From NCBI GenBank assembly GCA_017445525.1, contig JAFSTZ010000184.1, positions 1-8,534 of the forward strand: a stretch of DNA of 8,534 bases, written 5' to 3'. Under the pieces are notes generated by a model that saw only the letters and a list, made by a program, of their open reading frames with translations, ran no database searches and was not told the DNA's origin. Below, piece after piece: positions 5,405 to 8,534 of the stretch. Source of the DNA: Eubacterium sp. (GTDB taxonomy: Bacteria > Bacillota > Clostridia > Lachnospirales > Lachnospiraceae). Made by a program: the position numbers and the translations under genes. Every line of letters starts with the position of its first letter. The stretch's first letter is position 1.

Positions 5405-6580
5405 TTATCTCAAAAGACTACCGGAGATGACCATACGCTGAACCTCAGAGGTACCTTCATAGATCTCTGTGATCTTAGCATCGCGCATCATACGCTCTAC
5501 GTCATACTCACGGATATAACCGTAACCACCGTGTAACTGAACAGCCTTGGTAGTGACCTCCATAGCTGTCTCTGCTGCGATGAGCTTAGCCATAGCTGCT
5601 TCTACCGAGTAGCTTACCTTGGCTCCGTCAGCAAACTGCTGCTTCTTCATGGCAGCCTGGTATACCAAAAGCTTCGCAGCCTCGGTCTTTGCAGCCATAT
5701 CAGCAAGCTGGAACTGTGTGTTCTGCTGCTGTGCGATAGTGCGGCCAAACTGCTTTCTCTCCTTGGTATACTCGATCGTTCTTTCAAGAGCACCCTCTGC
5801 AAGTCCAAGTGCCTGAGCAGCGATACCGATACGTCCGCCGTCAAGTGTATGCATGGCGATCGGGAAGCCCTTGCCTCTTGCTCCGAGAAGATTCTCCTCG
5901 GGGATCCTTGCATCCTCAAATATCAGCTCGTATGTAGATGAACCGCGGATACCCATCTTCTTCTCTTTTGTTCCGAATGAGAATCCCGGTGTATCTTTAT
6001 CTACGATAAATGCGGAGAAGTTCTTTTTCTTGCGTCCCTTCTTATCCTCTACCACATCAGTAACCGCGATGATGATATAAACATCGGCAACCTTTCCGTT
6101 GGTGATAAAGCACTTTGAGCCGTTCAGGACCCACTCATGAGTCGACTCATCAAGGACAGCCTTGGTCTGAGCTCCCTGAGCATCAGTACCTGCCATAGGC
6201 TCGGTCAGACCGAATGCTCCGAGTTTTTCGCCGTTGCAAAGCGGAGGAAGATACTTCTTCTTCTGCTCCTCTGTTCCATAGGTGAGGATCGGATCAACAC
6301 AAAGTGATGTGTGAGCCGATACGATAACTCCTGTGGTTCCGCAAACCTTTGACATCTCCTCTACACACATGATATATGTGAGGATGTCACAACCCTGACC
6401 GCCGTACTCTTTCGGTACCGGTATGCCGAGGAAGCCGTACTTGCCCATCTTCTTTACGGTCTCCATAGGAAACGCTTCAGTCTCGTCGGTCTCCTGTGCC
6501 AGTGGCTTTACTTCATTCTCAGCGAAGTCCTGAAACAGCTGACGCGCCATCTCGTGCTTCTTATCTAATGTAAAATCCAT
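5405..6580 (-). CDS. bcd: Butyryl-CoA dehydrogenase (acyl-CoA dehydrogenase family)
   Basis: Flavoenzyme that reduces crotonyl-CoA to butyryl-CoA with electrons delivered by EtfAB, the energy-conserving step of the pathway. The 391 residues cover the whole acyl-CoA dehydrogenase fold: helical N-domain (1 to about 120), beta domain with [14 protein letters not shown] at 121-134, and helical C-domain with [20 protein letters not shown] at 275-280 and [20 protein letters not shown] at 348-367. The catalytic base is E375 in [11 protein letters not shown] lysine-rich insertion, [11 protein letters not shown] at 177-187, sits between two beta strands and accounts for most of the extra length over the usual 379-383 residues. 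AGGAG lies 8 nt before the ATG. The neighbours are hbd (24 nt upstream) and etfB. Short-chain specificity is inferred from context and from similarity to clostridial Bcd. Confidence 0.96.
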   Translation of the reverse strand: MDFTLDKKHEMARQLFQDFAENEVKPLAQETDETEAFPMETVKKMGKYGFLGIPVPKEYGGQGCDILTYIMCVEEMSKVCGTTGVIVSAHTSLCVDPILTYGTEEQKKKYLPPLCNGEKLGAFGLTEPMAGTDAQGAQTKAVLDESTHEWVLNGSKCFITNGKVADVYIIIAVTDVVEDKKGRKKKNFSAFIVDKDTPGFSFGTKEKKMGIRGSSTYELIFEDARIPEENLLGARGKGFPIAMHTLDGGRIGIAAQALGLAEGALERTIEYTKERKQFGRTIAQQQNTQFQLADMAAKTEAAKLLVYQAAMKKQQFADGAKVSYSVEAAMAKLIAAETAMEVTTKAVQLHGGYGYIREYDVERMMRDAKITEIYEGTSEVQRMVISGSLLR

Positions 6581-6604
6581 TAGCTTTACTCCTTTCGGTT
6601 TATT

Positions 6605-7441
6605 TTAGTATTTAAAGAATCCCTCACCAGTCTTGCATCCGAGCTTTTTCTCCTCAACCATCTTCTCAAGAAGCGGTGCCGGCTTATACTTAGGATCATT
6701 GTTGGTGCCTGCATAGATAACGTTCATGATGGCAAGGCAGATATCAAGGCCGATGTAGTCGCCCAGGTGAAGCGGTCCCATCGGATGGTTGCAGCCAAGC
6801 TGCATAGCAACATCGATATCTTCTGCTGATGCAACATCAGCGTCCAGAACATTTATAGCCTCATTGATCATCGGGATCAGGATACGGTTTACAGCGAAGC
6901 CCGGAGCCTCATTGATACGTACCGGAGTCTTGCCGATGTCCTCTGAGATCTTGATGATCCTGTCAAATACTTCATCAGTTGTTGACTTTGACTTGATAAC
7001 CTCAACCAGCTTCATACGTGCAGCCGGATTGAAGAAATGCATACCTGAAAGCGGTCTGTCAAGTCCCTCACCGATCTCTGAGATGTTCAGTGATGATGTG
7101 TTTGATGTAAAGATACAATCCTTCGGAACGATAGCCTGCAGCTCCTTGAAGGTGTCCTTCTTGACCTGCATATCCTCGAAAGCTGCCTCTACGATCAGAT
7201 CACAGTCCGTACAGATATCCTTCAGACCTGTCTTGATACGTCCAAGGATCTTGTCTGCATCTGCCTGCTCCATCTTGCCTTTGGCAACCATCTTGTCAAG
7301 ACCTTTTTTGATCTTCTCCTTGCCGCCTGCAGCAAACTCTTCCTTGATATCGCAAAGACGAACCTCAAATCCATCGACCTGAGCAAATGCCTGTGCGATA
7401 CCGGAGCCCATTGTTCCTGCGCCGATTACTCCTACTACCAT
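6605..7441 (-). CDS. hbd: 3-hydroxybutyryl-CoA dehydrogenase
   Basis: Reduces acetoacetyl-CoA to 3-hydroxybutyryl-CoA with NAD(P)H in the cytoplasm, the second step from acetyl-CoA to butyryl-CoA. The Rossmann domain begins at once with VGVIGAGTMGSGIAQ (GxGxxG at 7-12). The catalytic pair is H135 (in SGMHFFNPA) with E147. N114 and S117 (SNTSS) and N185 (GFAVNRIL) fill the other conserved active-site positions. The C-terminal helical domain (about 180-278) includes HPMGPLHLGDYIGLD and ends TGEGFFKY, as is normal for the family. At 278 aa it is complete and of standard size. AGGAGG lies 8 nt before the ATG. The gene is 23 nt after crt and 24 nt before bcd. D31 near the end of the second beta strand (LCDIKEE) suggests NADH rather than NADPH, which is a weak inference. 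Confidence 0.96.
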   Translation of the reverse strand: MVVGVIGAGTMGSGIAQAFAQVDGFEVRLCDIKEEFAAGGKEKIKKGLDKMVAKGKMEQADADKILGRIKTGLKDICTDCDLIVEAAFEDMQVKKDTFKELQAIVPKDCIFTSNTSSLNISEIGEGLDRPLSGMHFFNPAARMKLVEVIKSKSTTDEVFDRIIKISEDIGKTPVRINEAPGFAVNRILIPMINEAINVLDADVASAEDIDVAMQLGCNHPMGPLHLGDYIGLDICLAIMNVIYAGTNNDPKYKPAPLLEKMVEEKKLGCKTGEGFFKY

Positions 7442-7464
7442 TTGTATTACCTCCTTAAAATTGA

Positions 7465-8253
7465 TTACTTATTCTTAAAGTCTACTACTTTGACCTTCTC
7501 CTCTTTCGGAGCGAGGAAGTTACCCATGCCTGCCTTCTGATCCTCAGTCTCAAAGCAGTCACCGAAAAGCTTCTCCTCAAGAGCAACAGCATCATCGATG
7601 TTCATCTGATAGCCCTCGTTGATAGCCTTCTTGCAGTTGCGTACTGCGATCGGAGCCTGAGCAGCGATGCCGTTTGCAAGCTTCTTTGCCTGCTCCATAA
7701 GCTCAGCCTGGGGATATACAGCATTAACAAGACCGATACGAAATGCCTCATCAGCTTTGATGTTTCTTGCACCAAAGATAAGCTGCTTTGCCATACCCAT
7801 AGGTACGAGACGAGGAAGTCTCTGTGTTCCGCCGAATCCCGGTGTGATACCGAGACCTACCTCAGGCTGACCAAACATCGCATTGTCTGAGCAGATACGG
7901 ATATCACAAGCCATGGATATCTCACAGCCTCCGCCAAGAGCAAATCCGTTTACCGCAGCGATCGTCGGGATCGCAAGCTTTGAAAGCTTCAGGAACACAT
8001 CGTTGCCCTTTTTGCCGAAAGCCTCTCCCTCAGCCTTGGTAAGTGTGCTCATCTCGCCGATGTCAGCACCGGCAACAAATGACTTCTCACCTGCTCCGGT
8101 AAGGATCACGCAACGGATGGCATCAAGATCGATATTATCCAGTGTCTGATCCAGCTCATCAAGCACCTGCGAATTGAGTGCATTGAGTGCCTTTTCACGA
8201 TTGATCGTGATAACAGCAATTTTACCCTCGACCTCATAGTTGATAAAATCCAT
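7465..8253 (-). CDS. crt: Crotonase / 3-hydroxybutyryl-CoA dehydratase (enoyl-CoA hydratase family)
   Basis: Removes water from 3-hydroxybutyryl-CoA to give crotonyl-CoA. The 262 residues form one crotonase fold. KSFVAGADIGEM at 57-68 and GFALGGGCEISMACD at 103-117 build the CoA site and oxyanion hole. The two catalytic glutamates are E111 (GGGCE) and E131 (QPEVGLGITPGFGGTQ), so the enzyme looks active as a hydratase and not as a related isomerase. The usual C-terminal trimerisation helices are present. AGGAGG lies 10 nt before the ATG. The 68-nt gap to thl carries a terminator-like hairpin directly before this ribosome binding site, which could set crt and later genes below thl. Short-chain specificity follows from the thl and hbd neighbours. 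Confidence 0.95.
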   Translation of the reverse strand: MDFINYEVEGKIAVITINREKALNALNSQVLDELDQTLDNIDLDAIRCVILTGAGEKSFVAGADIGEMSTLTKAEGEAFGKKGNDVFLKLSKLAIPTIAAVNGFALGGGCEISMACDIRICSDNAMFGQPEVGLGITPGFGGTQRLPRLVPMGMAKQLIFGARNIKADEAFRIGLVNAVYPQAELMEQAKKLANGIAAQAPIAVRNCKKAINEGYQMNIDDAVALEEKLFGDCFETEDQKAGMGNFLAPKEEKVKVVDFKNK

Positions 8254-8275
8254 TGATTATATACCTCCTTTTGTT

Positions 8276-8312
8276 AAACAAAACCAGCCGATCATTTATG
8301 ACCGGCCGGTTT
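8276..8312 (-). terminator. Terminator-like hairpin between thl and crt (possible attenuator)
   Basis: On the minus strand AAACCGGCCGGTCAT (8312-8298) pairs with ATGATCGGCTGGTTT (8295-8281) over 15 positions, two of them G-U wobbles, around a tiny AA loop. TTTTGTTT follows. It starts 9 nt after the thl stop, and the crt ribosome binding site begins a few bases after the T run. No convincing promoter fits between hairpin and crt, so it probably works as a partial terminator or an mRNA-processing/stability stem, not as a full operon end. Confidence 0.75.
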
Positions 8313-8321
8313 AAAATCTTA

Positions 8322-8534
<213 letters not shown>

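Noticed and set aside
5042..5536. 164-codon plus-strand open frame opposite etfB and the end of bcd
   Set aside because: Antisense shadow spanning two recognised genes, without a ribosome binding site or any recognisable domain.
6789..7382. 197-codon plus-strand open frame opposite hbd
   Set aside because: It is antisense to a clear, fully conserved hbd. Its composition (rich in Ser, Ile and Arg) is that expected from the reverse strand of a codon-biased gene, and no start signal is present.

Overview
The window looks like chromosomal DNA from a butyrate-forming anaerobic Firmicute of the Lachnospiraceae type (Butyrivibrio, Roseburia or Coprococcus are plausible; the genus cannot be fixed from sequence reading alone). 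The basis is the gene order thl-crt-hbd-bcd-etfB-etfA, the strong AGGAGG ribosome binding sites, and the CBM2-like lipoprotein expected of a plant-fibre degrader. Every supported gene lies on the minus strand, so transcription runs from the right end of the window to the left.

Right part (about 3480-8534): the central butyrate pathway. The C-terminus of acetyl-CoA acetyltransferase (thl) enters from the right edge. It is followed by crotonase (crt), 3-hydroxybutyryl-CoA dehydrogenase (hbd), butyryl-CoA dehydrogenase (bcd) and the two electron transfer flavoprotein subunits (etfB, etfA). Together they turn two acetyl-CoA into butyryl-CoA. In this family Bcd with EtfAB normally couples crotonyl-CoA reduction to ferredoxin reduction (electron bifurcation). 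The genes from crt to etfA are spaced 12-24 nt apart and form one operon closed by a strong intrinsic terminator just after etfA. A second terminator-like hairpin sits in the thl-crt gap and may lower expression of the genes behind thl.

Middle (3141-3537): a 397-bp gene-free stretch. Besides the etfA terminator and a candidate promoter for the next gene, it holds a compact, highly structured element of about 250 bp. This has a 15-bp perfect inverted repeat, a 24-bp direct repeat with one mismatch, a near-perfect hairpin with arms of about 29 nt, and several smaller hairpins. It is not explained by any gene and is the most interesting unexplained part of the window. It could be a non-autonomous mobile element, a structured RNA or an operator array; I do not recognise it as a known family.

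Left part (1-3140): a separate operon. It encodes a membrane-bound Cache-HAMP-GGDEF diguanylate cyclase, a GlfT/rhamnosyltransferase-like family 2 glycosyltransferase, and the start of a lipoprotein with a CBM2-like carbohydrate-binding domain that runs off the left edge. The grouping suggests signalling and cell-surface polysaccharide functions; that link is inferred from position only.
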